From NCBI RefSeq assembly GCF_030010625.1, contig NZ_JASCXN010000005.1:62001-126000 (forward strand): a stretch of 64,000 nt of DNA, in the 5' to 3' direction. The DNA comes from Streptomyces sp. CC208A (GTDB taxonomy: Bacteria > Actinomycetota > Actinomycetes > Streptomycetales > Streptomycetaceae). Positions 1 to 9,739 of this stretch are shown in pieces (position 1 is the stretch's first letter; each line of letters opens with the position of its first letter). The translations under genes were made by a program, and so were the position numbers. Below the pieces are notes generated by a model that saw nothing but the letters and a program-made list of their open reading frames with translations, had not been told where the DNA came from and did no database searches.

Positions 1-815
1 GGGTCCGACAATGCCGTGTCCGTGGAGGGCACCACACCGGCGAAGAGCTTCGTCCCGGCCTCCACGGCCTCGCCGATCGGCTCCTCGTCACGGTCGGTGA
101 GCAGCCCGAAGTCGAACGACACACCGGCGGCTCCGGCGCGGCGCAGCAGTGCGAAGGGCACGCCGGGGGCGCAGGAGTGGACGGTGACGGGCCCGTCGTG
201 GGCGGCGATCACCTCGCGCAGGGCGGCCTCCACGACCTGCCGGTCGACGGCCCGGTGGGTGCGGTAGCCGCTGGCGGTGCGGACCTGGCCGAGGAGGACG
301 GCGGTGAGCGAGGGCTCGTCGAGCTGGAGCACGATCCGGGCGCCGGGGACGCGCTTGGCCACCTCGGCGAGGTGGCCGCGCAGGCCCTCGGCGAGGGAGG
401 CGGCGAGATCGCGGCAGGCCCCGGCGTCGCTCAGGGCGGCCTCGCCGCCGCGGAGTTCGAGGGCGGCGGCGAGGGTCCACGGGCCGACGGCCTGGACCTT
501 GAGCGGCCCCTCGTACCCCTGGGTGAACTCCTCCAGGGCGTCGAGGTCCTCGCCGAGCCAGGAGCGGGCGCGGCGGGTGTCGCGGCCCGGCCGGTCGCTG
601 ATCCGCCAGCCGCTGGGCTCCACGTGCGCGTACAGGTCGACGAGCATCCCGAGGGTGCGGCCGATCATGTCGGCGCCGGGGCCGCGGGCGGGGAGTTCGG
701 CGAGGAAGGGGAAGTCCTCGAAGGTGCCGGTGACCGTCTTGGCGGCCTCGCGGGCGTCGCCCCCGGGCAGGGACCCGACGCCGGTGGCCGGGCCCCACTG
801 CTGGATCTCGCTCAT
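1..815 (-). CDS. Methionine synthase-like protein (MetE/UROD superfamily), 3' end cut by window
   Basis: The reading frame starts at the ATG at 815 and is open to the left edge (271 codons visible). The N-terminus reads MSEIQQWGPATGVGSLPGG, the start usual for the short actinobacterial B12-independent methionine synthase-like proteins. Further on are QLDEPSL and VHSCAPGVP, which match the substrate loop and the His-x-Cys zinc site of the MetE C-terminal/UROD fold. It lacks room for the N-terminal half of true MetE, so substrate is uncertain. It lies 4 nt behind the SDR gene and is probably cotranscribed with it and the LOG gene. A frame on the same strand at 88-798 is an arginine-rich shadow. 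Family assignment is good; reaction is inferred. Confidence 0.8.
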   Translation of the reverse strand, partial: MSEIQQWGPATGVGSLPGGDAREAAKTVTGTFEDFPFLAELPARGPGADMIGRTLGMLVDLYAHVEPSGWRISDRPGRDTRRARSWLGEDLDALEEFTQGYEGPLKVQAVGPWTLAAALELRGGEAALSDAGACRDLAASLAEGLRGHLAEVAKRVPGARIVLQLDEPSLTAVLLGQVRTASGYRTHRAVDRQVVEAALREVIAAHDGPVTVHSCAPGVPFALLRRAGAAGVSFDFGLLTDRDEEPIGEAVEAGTKLFAGVVPSTDTALSD

Positions 816-819
816 GGCC

Positions 820-1518
820 CTACCGTCCCGGACGGACCGTCAGGTCGTTGACCTCGGCGTCGCGCGGCAGGTCGAGGGCCATGACGATGGTGGTGGCCAC
901 GGACTCGGGATCGATCCACCGCGCGGGGTCGTACTCCTTGCCCTCCTGCTGGTGCACCTTGGCCTGCATGGGGCTGGCGGTGCGACCGGGGTAGACGGAG
1001 GTGACCCGGACGCCGTTGGCGTGCTCCTCGTGGCGCAGCGAGTCGGCGAGGGCCTTGAGGCCGTGCTTGGAGGCGGCGTACGCGCTCCACTCCGCGTGCG
1101 CGGCGAGTCCGGCGCCGGAGTTCACGAAGACGACGTGCCCCTGGGAGACGCGGAGCTGCGGCAGGAAGTGCCGGGTCAGTTCGGCGGGGGCGACCAGGTT
1201 CACGTTCAGCTGGTGGTGCCAGGACTTCGGGGTGAGCTCCCCGACGGCGCCGAGGTCGACGACCCCGGCGATGTGCAGCAGCGAGTCGACCCTGTCCGGC
1301 AGGCTCTGGTGCGAGAACGCCCAGGAGAGCCGGTCCGGATCCGCGAGGTCCCCGACGAGGGTGCGGGCGCCGGGGAACTCGGCCGCCAGCTCCTTGGCCC
1401 GCCCCGCGTCGCGCGCGTGCAGCACGAGGTCGTCCCCGCGCGCGTGCAGCCGCCGCGCGACGGCGGCGCCGATGCCGGAACCTGCCCCGGTGATCACATG
1501 AGTAGCCATGGTCACCAT
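820..1518 (-). CDS. SDR family oxidoreductase
   Basis: A 232-residue short-chain dehydrogenase/reductase. The Rossmann nucleotide motif is GAGSGIG at residues 11-17, the structural Asn is in LNVNLV near 105, and the catalytic set is Ser134 (VNSGAG), Tyr147 and Lys151 (YAASK). Length is normal for classical SDRs. The start may be the ATG at 1518 or the second Met at 1509, since both follow the LOG stop by only a few bases. The gene is the middle one of a tight minus-strand trio, LOG - SDR - methionine-synthase-like, with gaps of 7 and 4 nt. No substrate can be read from the sequence; the lack of an acidic residue after beta-2 and the Arg in HARD suggest NADP(H), which is inference. Confidence 0.88.
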   Translation of the reverse strand: MVTMATHVITGAGSGIGAAVARRLHARGDDLVLHARDAGRAKELAAEFPGARTLVGDLADPDRLSWAFSHQSLPDRVDSLLHIAGVVDLGAVGELTPKSWHHQLNVNLVAPAELTRHFLPQLRVSQGHVVFVNSGAGLAAHAEWSAYAASKHGLKALADSLRHEEHANGVRVTSVYPGRTASPMQAKVHQQEGKEYDPARWIDPESVATTIVMALDLPRDAEVNDLTVRPGR

Positions 1519-1525
1519 GGTCCCA

Positions 1526-2065
1526 TCAGCGGGCGGCGATCTCGTTCTCCAGGTGGGCGAGGGCGGTGCGCCCGTCCTCGGCGAAGAAGGCGAGTTCGGA
1601 GAGGGGACGGGGCAGGAAGCCCTCGTCGTCCATGCGCTGGAACTGGACCTTGAGGCCGTCGTAGAAGCCGGCGGTGTTGAGGACGACGACCGGCTTGGTG
1701 TGCTTGCCGTGCTTCTTGAGCTCCAGGATCTCGGTGGCCTCGTCGAGGGTGCCGGTGCCGCCGACCATGACGACGATCGCGTCGGACTTGGCGAGGAGGA
1801 GCGCCTTCCTCTCGGCGAGGTCCTTGGTGATGGTCATCTCGTCGGCGTTCGGACGGGCCTTGGCGGCGAGGAAGTCGACGGAGACGCCGACGAGCCGGCC
1901 CCCCGCCTCCTGCACGCCGTCCGCGACGACCTTCATCAGGCCGGTGTCGGAGCCGCCCCAGACCAGGGTGTGGCCGGCCTTGCCGAGGAGGGCGGCGAAC
2001 TCGCGGGCGGGGGCGGTGTACCGCTCGTCGAGGTCGGCGGCGGAGAGGAAGACGCAGATGTTCAT
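1526..2065 (-). CDS. LOG family (TIGR00730-type) Rossmann-fold protein
   Basis: A 179-residue protein starting MNICVFLSAADLDERY. The LOG family contains cytokinin riboside 5'-monophosphate phosphoribohydrolases, whose signature is PGGxGTxxE. Here the loop reads VGGTGTLDEATE, so the first Pro is Val while the glycines, Thr and catalytic-type Glu are kept. The preceding WGGSDTGLM fits the conserved WGGGxxGLM segment. Start chosen at the ATG at 2065: the longer in-frame reading upstream runs antisense through the neighbouring hydrolase-like gene and is low-complexity. It is first in the probable LOG-SDR-MetE-like operon. Enzyme activity is inferred from family only. Confidence 0.85.
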   Translation of the reverse strand: MNICVFLSAADLDERYTAPAREFAALLGKAGHTLVWGGSDTGLMKVVADGVQEAGGRLVGVSVDFLAAKARPNADEMTITKDLAERKALLLAKSDAIVVMVGGTGTLDEATEILELKKHGKHTKPVVVLNTAGFYDGLKVQFQRMDDEGFLPRPLSELAFFAEDGRTALAHLENEIAAR

Positions 2066-2162
2066 GCCGACACCGTAGGCCCTGATCTGCGGGTTCCTGG
2101 ATGCTTGGGGACATCCCCCGCTGCGGCGATGAGTTCCGGCGGGGCCGTCGGTCTGCCCTGCC

Positions 2163-2702
2163 ATGGACGAGGTGAGGACGGTCGTCTCGCGGGACGGGAC
2201 GACCATCGTGTACGAGCGGTACGAGGGGCACGGAACGGGGGCCGGGCGCGGGCCCGCGGTGGTGCTGGTGGGCGAGGTGCCGCTCGCCCGGCTGCTGGCC
2301 CGGAGCTTCCCCGTGTTCGTGTACGGCGGTGGCAGCGCGGGGCCGTACACGGTGGAGCGGGAGTTGGAGGGCCTGGCGGCGGTGCTGGAGGCGGCGGGTC
2401 CCGGCGTGCTGGCGCTGGCCGCCGCGGCGGCGGGGCTGCCGGTGGGGGCGGTGTCGGTGTTCGAGCCGCCGTACGCGATGCCCGCGCTCCCTCTGGAGGA
2501 TGCGGCGGCGCCCGTGCTCGTGGTCGACGGCGGGGCGAGCCCGGCGCCGGTCCGGCGGGCGGCGCGGGCGCTCGCGGCGTCCCTGCCCCGGGGCCGGCAC
2601 CGGACGCTGACGGGGCAGATCCACGAGGTGGCGCCGCATGTGCTGGCGCCGGTGCTCGCGGAGTTCGTGACGGAGGTCACGGAGGCGGTGGAGGTGGCGT
2701 GA
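2163..2702 (+). CDS. Degenerate alpha/beta-hydrolase-like protein
   Basis: A 179-residue protein related to alpha/beta hydrolases: it keeps the opening strand (SRDGTTIVYERYEGHG), VVLVGEV, a YTVERELEGLAAVLEAAG helix, VSVFEPPY and a C-terminal GQIHEVAPHVLAPVLAEF where the catalytic His is expected. Family members are usually about 250-270 residues. The segment that should hold the nucleophile elbow (G-x-S-x-G) is missing: the chain passes from VLEAAGPG straight into an alanine-rich helix. It is therefore probably not a working serine hydrolase. It stands alone on the plus strand between the LOG operon and mnmA, in the opposite direction to both. Confidence 0.7.
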   Translation: MDEVRTVVSRDGTTIVYERYEGHGTGAGRGPAVVLVGEVPLARLLARSFPVFVYGGGSAGPYTVERELEGLAAVLEAAGPGVLALAAAAAGLPVGAVSVFEPPYAMPALPLEDAAAPVLVVDGGASPAPVRRAARALAASLPRGRHRTLTGQIHEVAPHVLAPVLAEFVTEVTEAVEVA

Positions 2703-2770
2703 GCCCCGCCCCGGACGGCCTCGCCCCCGGACGGCTCCGCCCCGGGTCGGCCCGGCCGTCGGGCGGCTCC

Positions 2771-3913
2771 CTAGGCGGGGGCCGTCGCCGTGCGGCGTAC
2801 CGTCGTCGCGATCGTGGCCGAGCCGACCACGCGGGTGCCGTCGTAGAGGACGATCGCCTGGCCGGGGGCCACGCCGCGGACGGGCTCGTCGAAGGTGACC
2901 TTCAGTTCGCCGTCCTCCAGGGCCGCGCTCACCTCGGTCTCGCCGCCGTGGGCGCGGAGCTGGGCGGTGTAGCGGCCGGGGCCCTCGGGGGCGGTGCCGC
3001 ACCAGCGGGGCTTGATCGCGGTGAGGGCGGTGACGTCGAGGGACTCGGCGGGGCCGACGGTGACCGTGTTGTTCACGGGCGAGATGTCCAGGACGTAGCG
3101 GGGCTTGCCGTCGGGGGCCGGGTGGCCGATGCGCAGGCCCTTGCGCTGGCCGATGGTGAAGCCGTACGCGCCCTCGTGGGTGCCGAGCTTCGTGCCGGAC
3201 TCGTCGACGATGTCGCCCTCCGCCCTGCCCAGGCGGGTCGCGAGGAAGCCCTGGGTGTCGCCGTCGGCGATGAAGCAGATGTCGTGGCTGTCGGGCTTCT
3301 TGGCGACGGCGAGGCCGCGCCGTTCGGCCTCGGCCCGGATCTCGTCCTTGGTGGTGAGGGTGTCGCCGAGCGGGAACATCGCGTGGGCGAGCTGCTGCTC
3401 GTCGAGGACGCCGAGCACGTACGACTGGTCCTTCGCCATGTCGGAGGCGCGGTGCAGCTCGCGGGTGCCGTCCTCGCGCAGCACCACGGTGGCGTAGTGG
3501 CCGGTGCAGACGGCGTCGAAGCCGAGGGCGAGCGCCTTGTCGAGGAGCGCGGCGAACTTGATCTTCTCGTTGCAGCGCAGGCACGGGTTGGGGGTGCGGC
3601 CGGCCTCGTACTCCGCGACGAAGTCGTCGACCACGTCGGCGCGGAAGCGCTCGGCGAGGTCCCACACGTAGAAGGGGATGCCGATGACGTCGGCGGCCCG
3701 GCGGGCGTCCCGGGAGTCCTCGATGGTGCAGCAGCCGCGGGCTCCGGTGCGGAAGGACTGCGGGTTCGCGGAGAGCGCGAGGTGCACGCCGGTGACGTCG
3801 TGCCCGGCCTCGACGGCCCGGGCGGCGGCGACGGCGGAGTCCACCCCGCCCGACATGGCGGCGAGGACCTGGAGCGGACGGGTGCGGGGGCGCTGGGGCG
3901 CGGTCTCAGTCAT
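2771..3913 (-). CDS. mnmA: tRNA-specific 2-thiouridylase MnmA
   Basis: Installs 2-thiouridine at the wobble base U34 of tRNAs for Lys, Glu and Gln, using ATP and persulfide sulfur. The 380-residue chain has the PP-loop SGGVDS at 21-26, the CxxC-type site NPCLRC with Cys114 in the place of the nucleophile, and a second catalytic Cys at about 213 in [12 protein letters not shown], followed by the [17 protein letters not shown] and beta-barrel C-terminal domains. Length is normal. The cysteine desulfurase at 4717-5880 on the same strand, separated only by an opposing amidase gene, is the likely sulfur donor. Recognition is strong. Confidence 0.96.
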   Translation of the reverse strand: MTETAPQRPRTRPLQVLAAMSGGVDSAVAAARAVEAGHDVTGVHLALSANPQSFRTGARGCCTIEDSRDARRAADVIGIPFYVWDLAERFRADVVDDFVAEYEAGRTPNPCLRCNEKIKFAALLDKALALGFDAVCTGHYATVVLREDGTRELHRASDMAKDQSYVLGVLDEQQLAHAMFPLGDTLTTKDEIRAEAERRGLAVAKKPDSHDICFIADGDTQGFLATRLGRAEGDIVDESGTKLGTHEGAYGFTIGQRKGLRIGHPAPDGKPRYVLDISPVNNTVTVGPAESLDVTALTAIKPRWCGTAPEGPGRYTAQLRAHGGETEVSAALEDGELKVTFDEPVRGVAPGQAIVLYDGTRVVGSATIATTVRRTATAPA

Positions 3914-4020
3914 AGCCCTACCAGGGTACGGGGCCGTTCCGGGTCGGGGTTCCCTCCGGGGCGGATCGGGGTCGGCTCCGGGACGGATCGGGGTCGCGGG
4001 CGGGAACCGCCGCCGCGAAT

Positions 4021-4695
4021 GTGGGCGTTGTGACGGGCATGGGGAGCGAGAACGGGAAGAAGCGGGGGGTCGGGCGGCGCGCGGTGCTGCTCGGCGGCGG
4101 AGCGGCCGTGGTGGGCACGGCGGTGCTCGCGCGCGAGGATCTGGCGCGGGCCTGGTGGCGGCTGCCGTGGATGGAGAAGCCGAGGACGGACGGGGAGCTG
4201 GACCACAAGCCGGCCGAGTGGACGGCGGCGCACCAGGCGAACTGGCGGCGGGCGGACCGGCCGGACGACTACACGATCGACCGGGTGGTGATCCACGTGG
4301 TGCAGGGCTCGTACGCGACGGCGCTGCGGGTCTTCCGGAATCCGCTGCACGGGGCGGCCACCCATTACGTGGTCCGCAAGGACGGGCACGTGGCGCAGAT
4401 GATCCGGGAGCTCGACGTGGCCTTCCACGCGGGGAACCGGGACATGAACGAGCGGAGCATCGGCATCGAGCACGAGGGCTTCGTGGACCGGCCGCAGGAC
4501 TTCACGGCGGAGATGTACGCGGGGTCGGCGCGGCTGACGGCGGACATCTGCCGGCGGTACGGGATACCCGTGGACCGGGAGCACATCATCGGGCACGTGG
4601 AGGTCGAGGGCACCGACCACACCGATCCCGGCCCGCACTGGGACTGGGACCGGTACCTGACCCTCGTACGGAAGGAGCGGGCGCGGCTGGGGTGA
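4021..4695 (+). CDS. Tat-exported N-acetylmuramoyl-L-alanine amidase (Amidase_2)
   Basis: A 224-residue cell-wall hydrolase. The N-terminus carries [17 protein letters not shown], a twin-arginine export signal followed by a short hydrophobic stretch. The catalytic domain has VIHVVQGSY (first zinc His), [22 protein letters not shown], and the terminal [19 protein letters not shown] that supplies the other zinc ligands. This is the T7-lysozyme/PGRP-like fold that cuts the amide bond between MurNAc and the stem peptide. GTG at 4021, GTG at 4030 and ATG at 4039 are all possible starts; none has a clear ribosome-binding site. It lies between mnmA and the cysteine desulfurase, which both run the other way. 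Confidence 0.88.
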   Translation: MGVVTGMGSENGKKRGVGRRAVLLGGGAAVVGTAVLAREDLARAWWRLPWMEKPRTDGELDHKPAEWTAAHQANWRRADRPDDYTIDRVVIHVVQGSYATALRVFRNPLHGAATHYVVRKDGHVAQMIRELDVAFHAGNRDMNERSIGIEHEGFVDRPQDFTAEMYAGSARLTADICRRYGIPVDREHIIGHVEVEGTDHTDPGPHWDWDRYLTLVRKERARLG

Positions 4696-4716
4696 GTCCG
4701 GCTGTACGAGTCCGGC

Positions 4717-5880
4717 TCAGCTGAGGCCGGCGGTGCGGGCGCGTTCCACGGCCGGGCCGATGGCCTCGGCGACGGCCTTCACGTCGTCCGCGGTGGAGGT
4801 GTGGCCGAGGGAGAAGCGGAGGGTGCCGCGGGCCAGGTCGGGGTCGGTGCCGGTGGCGAGCAGGACGTGGCTGGGCTGGGCGATGCCGGCGGTGCAGGCG
4901 GAGCCGGTGGAGCAGGCGATCCCGGCGGCGTCGAGGAGGAGGAGCAGGGAGTCGCCCTCGCAGCCGGGGAAGGTGAAGTGGGCGTTGGCGGGGAGCCGGT
5001 CGACGGGGTCGCCGCCGAGGATCACGTCGGGGACGGAGGTGCGGACGGCGGTGACGAGGGCGTCGCGCAGGGCGCCGATCTCGCGGGCGAAGTCCTCCTG
5101 CTCGTCGGTGGCGATGCGGGCGGCGGTGGCGAAGGCGGCGACGGCGGGGACGTCGAGGGTGCCGGAGCGGACGTGCCGCTCCTGGCCGCCGCCGTGCAGG
5201 ACGGGGACGGGGGTGTGCTCGCGGCCGAGGAGCAGGGCGCCGATGCCGTAGGGGCCGCCGATCTTGTGGCCGGAGACGGTCATGGCGGCGAGCCCGGAGG
5301 CGCCGAAGTCGACGGGGAGCTGGCCGACGGCCTGGACGGCGTCGGCGTGCAGCGGGACGCCGAACTCGGCGGCGGCGTCGGCGAGGGCGCGGACCGGCAT
5401 GACGGTGCCGATCTCGTTGTTGGCCCACATCACGGTGGCCAGGGCGACGGAGTCGGGGTCGCGGGCGATGGCCTCGCGCAGCGCCTCGGGGTGGACGCGG
5501 CCGTACGCGTCGACCGGCAGGTACTCGACGTCGGCGCCCTCGTGGGTGGCGAGCCAGTCGACGGCGTCGAGGACGGCGTGGTGCTCGACGGGACTGGCGA
5601 GGACGCGGGTGCGGCGCGGGTCGGCGTCCCGGCGGGACCAGTAGAGGCCCTTGACCGCGAGGTTGTCGGCCTCGGTGCCGCCGGAGGTGAGGACGACCTC
5701 GCTGGGCCGGGCGCCGAGCGCGGCGGCGAGGGTCTCGCGGCCCTCCTCGACGGTCCGCCGGGCGCGGCGCCCCGCGGCGTGCAGGGAGGAGGCGTTGCCC
5801 GTGACGGCGAGCTGGGCGGTCATCGCCTCGATCGCCTCGGGAAGCATGGGCGTGGTCGCGGCGTGGTCGAGGTAAGCCAT
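4717..5880 (-). CDS. Cysteine desulfurase (NifS/IscS class)
   Basis: A 387-residue PLP enzyme converting cysteine to alanine plus enzyme-bound persulfide. It begins [12 protein letters not shown], the PLP lysine is Lys206 in [10 protein letters not shown], His100-His101 are in the [10 protein letters not shown] motif, and the persulfide cysteine is Cys329 in STGSACTAG. The loop around that Cys has the class I spacing. The most likely client is MnmA encoded downstream on the same strand; a role in Fe-S assembly is also possible. The ATG at 5880 is the only reasonable start because the protein begins directly with the family's N-terminal strand. Confidence 0.93.
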   Translation of the reverse strand: MAYLDHAATTPMLPEAIEAMTAQLAVTGNASSLHAAGRRARRTVEEGRETLAAALGARPSEVVLTSGGTEADNLAVKGLYWSRRDADPRRTRVLASPVEHHAVLDAVDWLATHEGADVEYLPVDAYGRVHPEALREAIARDPDSVALATVMWANNEIGTVMPVRALADAAAEFGVPLHADAVQAVGQLPVDFGASGLAAMTVSGHKIGGPYGIGALLLGREHTPVPVLHGGGQERHVRSGTLDVPAVAAFATAARIATDEQEDFAREIGALRDALVTAVRTSVPDVILGGDPVDRLPANAHFTFPGCEGDSLLLLLDAAGIACSTGSACTAGIAQPSHVLLATGTDPDLARGTLRFSLGHTSTADDVKAVAEAIGPAVERARTAGLS

Positions 5881-5963
5881 GGTGGGTCGATTCTACGAGC
5901 CCGGGTGGAGCTTCCTCGAAGGGCCCGCTCCGGCTCTCCGGCGGCCGACCCGAACCGGGCCGC

Positions 5964-6049
5964 GCCGCCGGGGGCGTACCGGCTCGGCCGCGTGGGGCGC
6001 GAGGCTCAGCCGCCGGGGGGCGTACCGGCTCAGTCGCGTGGGGCGCGGG
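5964..6049. repeat. Tandem partial duplication of the thioesterase 3' end
   Basis: Two near-identical copies of about 40 bp, at 5964-6003 and 6009-6049, offset by 45 bp. Each contains GGCGTACCGGCTC followed by CGCGTGGGGCGCG. The second copy covers the last codons and stop of the thioesterase gene at 6030; the first lies just beyond the stop. Copies differ by a one-base length change in the G run and a few substitutions, which suggests replication slippage and later drift. Confidence 0.8.
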
Positions 6050-6893
6050 CGAGCTGGCGGGACTGGGCGACGAGGCGGCCGGCGGTGTCCCAGACCTCGG
6101 CGTCCTCCTCCAGGAAGCCGCCGGCCAAGTTGCGGGTGGTGATGGAGACCCGCAGCGGGCCGGGGGCGGGGCGGCAGCGGACGTGGGTGGTGAGCTCCAC
6201 GGTCGGCGTCCAGCCCGTCAGGCCCAGCTCGAAGGCGGTCGGCGGCAGGGCGTCGACGGCGAGGAGCAGGGAGAGCGCGTCGGGCTCGCGGCCGTCGGCG
6301 AGGCCGAACCAGGCGCGCATCTCGCCCTTGCCGGAGGGGGCGCCGAGCGCCCAGCCGACGCAGGCGGGGTCGAGGCGGAGGTCGAGCCGGTCGGCGATCG
6401 CGGAGGAGCCGGGGATCCTGGGCGCCGGGTTGTCGGCGGCGCTGAAGCACTGCTCGATCGGGGCGAAGGCGGGCGGGACCGCGCTGGTGCGGACGTCGTC
6501 CGGGAGGGCGCCGAGGTCGCCGTAGGAGGCGAGGACGCGGATCCGCTCGACCTCGGTGCCGTCCTCGGCGTACTGGTAGAGGGAGGCGGTGCCGGTGGAG
6601 AGGGTCCGGCCGGTGCGGACGGTCTCGGTCCGGATGACCGCGGGGCCCGGCACCGACGGCGTGAGGTAGTGCGCCGAGACGGTGAACGGGTCCGGGTGCG
6701 GCAGGTGGTCGCCGAGGGCGCGGCCGAGCAGGGCGAGGAGGTAGCCGCCGTTGACCGCGTGGATGATCGTCCAGCCGGCCGAGAGCTCGGCGTCGTAGAC
6801 CCCCGGCTCGCGGAGGGTGACGGCGGTGTCCCGGTCGAACTCGCTGCGTGCTCCGGCCGTCGGCGCGGGGCTCGTCTCGGTGCTCGTGCTCAT
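6030..6893 (-). CDS. Acyl-CoA thioesterase family protein (double hotdog)
   Basis: A 287-residue protein with two hotdog halves. The first has AGWTIIHAVNGGYLLALLGRAL and TVSAHYLTPSVPGPAVIRTE; the second has MRAWFGLADG, DALPPTAFELG and WTPTVELTTHVR with GFLEEDAEVWDTAGRLVAQSRQLA at the end, as in TesB-like thioesterases. It should release CoA from acyl-CoAs, but the substrate is not evident. Start placed at MSTSTETSPAPT (6893); an in-frame Met five residues earlier is possible. The gene follows the TRIC-like gene by 22 nt and is likely cotranscribed. Confidence 0.85.
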   Translation of the reverse strand: MSTSTETSPAPTAGARSEFDRDTAVTLREPGVYDAELSAGWTIIHAVNGGYLLALLGRALGDHLPHPDPFTVSAHYLTPSVPGPAVIRTETVRTGRTLSTGTASLYQYAEDGTEVERIRVLASYGDLGALPDDVRTSAVPPAFAPIEQCFSAADNPAPRIPGSSAIADRLDLRLDPACVGWALGAPSGKGEMRAWFGLADGREPDALSLLLAVDALPPTAFELGLTGWTPTVELTTHVRCRPAPGPLRVSITTRNLAGGFLEEDAEVWDTAGRLVAQSRQLARAPRD

Positions 6894-6915
6894 GGACCGA
6901 CGGTACAACAGAAGA

Positions 6916-7593
6916 TTACTGAGCGGTAGCTTTTTCGGGCTCCTCGCGCGCCGAGGACCTGCGGTTCCAGGCGCGCGGCGCGCGCCAGTGGTAGCGCAGG
7001 GCGAGCAGCCTCAGCAGGAAGGCGGTGAGCACGGCGGCGCTGCTGGTGTAGGCGTTCAGCACGTCGAAGCGGATGAAGAGGACGATCATGGTCGCGCCGA
7101 CGATCGCGGGGACGGCGTACAGGTCGCGGTCCCAGCGGAGCAGCGAGGGCACCTCGTTGGCGAGCACGTCGCGCAGCACGCCGCCGCCGACGGCCGTGGC
7201 GAGGCCGAGCACCGCCGAGGAGGTGAGGCCGAGCCCGTAGTCGTACGCCTTCGTCGTCCCGGTCACGCAGAAGAAGCCGAGGCCGGCCGCGTCGAAGACG
7301 TTCACGGCGGTCTGGGTGCGCTCCACCTCCGGGTGGAGGAAGAAGACGAGGGCGGTGGCGACCAGCGGCATGAGGAAGTAGCCGAGGTCGGTGAAGGCGG
7401 CCGGGGGTACGGCTCCGATCACCAGGTCGCGGAAGAGGCCGCCGCCGAGCGCGGTGACCTCGGCGAGCACGGCCATGCCGAAGACGTCGAAGTTCTTCCG
7501 GACGGCGAGGAGGGCGCCGGAGATGGCGAAGACGAAGATGCCGATGAGGTCGAGCGTGTGTTGGACCGACGGACTGAACAGATCGTGGAGCAC
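6916..7593 (-). CDS. Trimeric intracellular cation channel (TRIC) family membrane protein
   Basis: A membrane protein of seven hydrophobic segments built from two three-helix repeats. The first repeat has FAISGALLAVRKNFDVFG and AEVTALGGGLFRDLVIG, the second GTTKAYDYGLG and ATAVGGGVLRDVLANEVP; the paired GGGxxRD motifs are the hallmark of the family formerly called UPF0126/YadS. The GTG at 7593 is chosen as start. A longer reading from ATG at 7635 would begin inside the perfect 38-nt hairpin at 7617-7654, which looks like the terminator of the upstream opp operon. Function is taken from family: a K+/cation-selective channel. Confidence 0.85.
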   Translation of the reverse strand: MLHDLFSPSVQHTLDLIGIFVFAISGALLAVRKNFDVFGMAVLAEVTALGGGLFRDLVIGAVPPAAFTDLGYFLMPLVATALVFFLHPEVERTQTAVNVFDAAGLGFFCVTGTTKAYDYGLGLTSSAVLGLATAVGGGVLRDVLANEVPSLLRWDRDLYAVPAIVGATMIVLFIRFDVLNAYTSSAAVLTAFLLRLLALRYHWRAPRAWNRRSSAREEPEKATAQ

Positions 7594-7616
7594 CGGGCAA
7601 TTGTGCCGCCTGTACG

Positions 7617-7654
7617 GAAAGGTCCCGGCCATCATGTGATGGCCGGGACCTTTC
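7617..7654 (-). terminator. Perfect hairpin terminating the opp operon
   Basis: An 18-bp perfect stem with a 2-nt centre: GAAAGGTCCCGGCCATCA at 7617-7634 pairs with 7637-7654. It sits 10 nt beyond the oppF stop on the minus strand. It has no U-tract, which is usual for Streptomyces terminators. It argues against starting the downstream channel gene at the ATG inside it. Confidence 0.8.
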
Positions 7655-7663
7655 GGTGCGGGA

Positions 7664-8742
7664 TCACTCCCCCTTGGGCTCCCCCTTGGGCTCCTCGGAC
7701 TCCTCAGGCTTCGCCTGTGCGGGGATCTCCGGCCTCTCCTCGCCCGCCGGGCGGAGGGTGCCGTCCTGGATCTCCCGGGCGAAGTGGCAGGCCACCTTGT
7801 GGCCGCCGCCCGCGTCCGTCAGCTCCGGCCGCTCCTTGCCGCACCGGTCCTGCGCCCACGGGCAGCGGGTGTGGAAGCGGCAGCCCGACGGCGGGTTCGC
7901 CGGGGAGGGCAGGTCGCCGTGGAGCAGGATCCGCTCGCGCCGGTCCTCGACCTCCGGGTCCGGCACCGGCACCGCCGACATGAGCGCCTTGGTGTACGGG
8001 TGCAGCGGCTCCTCGTACAGCGTGTCGCTCGGCGCCTCCTCCACCAGCGCGCCCAGGTACATCACGCCGATGACGTCCGAGATGTGCCGGACCACGGCGA
8101 GGTCGTGGGCGATGACCAGGTAGGTCAGGCCCATCGACTCCTGGAGCTCCTCCAGGAGGTTGATCACCTGGGCCTGGATGGAGACGTCGAGCGCGGAGAC
8201 CGGCTCGTCGCAGATGATCAGGTCCGGCTCCAGGACCAGGGCGCGGGCGATGCCGATGCGCTGGCGCTGGCCGCCGGAGAACTCGTGCGGGTAGCGGGAG
8301 AGGGCGTTGGCGGGCAGGCCCACCTTGGCGAGGATCTCCCGGATCTTCTCCCGGCGCTCGTCCTGGTCCGCGCCGATCCCGTGCGCGGCCATGCCCTCGC
8401 TGAGGATCGACTCGATGTTCTGGCGCGGGTTGAGGCTGCCCAGCGGGTCCTGGAAGACCATCTGGAGCCGGCGGCGGAAGGAACGCAGCTCCTTCTCCGG
8501 CAGCTTGGCCACGTCGGTGCCGTCGAGGACGACCGAGCCGTCGGTGATGTCGACCAGGCGCAGCACCGCGCGGCCCAGTGTCGTCTTGCCGCAGCCCGAC
8601 TCGCCGACCAGGCCGTACGTCTGGCCCGCCTCGACCGACAGCGAGATGCCGTCGACGGCGTAGACGTGCCCGACGGTGCGATTGAAGAGGACGCCCTTCT
8701 TGACGGGGAAGTGGACCTTCACGCCGTCGAGTTCGAGCAGGC

Positions 8743-8746
<4 letters not shown>
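7664..8746 (-). CDS. oppF: Oligopeptide ABC transporter ATP-binding protein, OppF type
   Basis: A 360-residue ATPase subunit of the peptide importer. Walker A is GLVGESGCGKTT, Q-loop VFQDPLGSLNPRQ, signature FSGGQRQRIGIARAL, Walker B LIICDEPVSALD, H-loop IAHD. The C-terminal peptide-transporter extension contains Cys residues in GCRFHTRCPWAQDRC and HKVAC, the four-cysteine pattern reported to hold a [4Fe-4S] cluster in Dpp/Opp ATPases. A Lys/Glu/Pro-rich tail with a repeated PKGE follows. Start at ATG 8746 overlaps the oppD stop by 4 nt (ATGA), showing translational coupling. Confidence 0.93.
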
Positions 8747-9735
<989 letters not shown>

Positions 9736-9739
9736 GACG

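Noticed and set aside
88..798. Arginine/proline-rich frame on the minus strand at the left edge
   Set aside because: It is the off-frame shadow of the methionine-synthase-like gene, which has recognisable motifs in the neighbouring frame.
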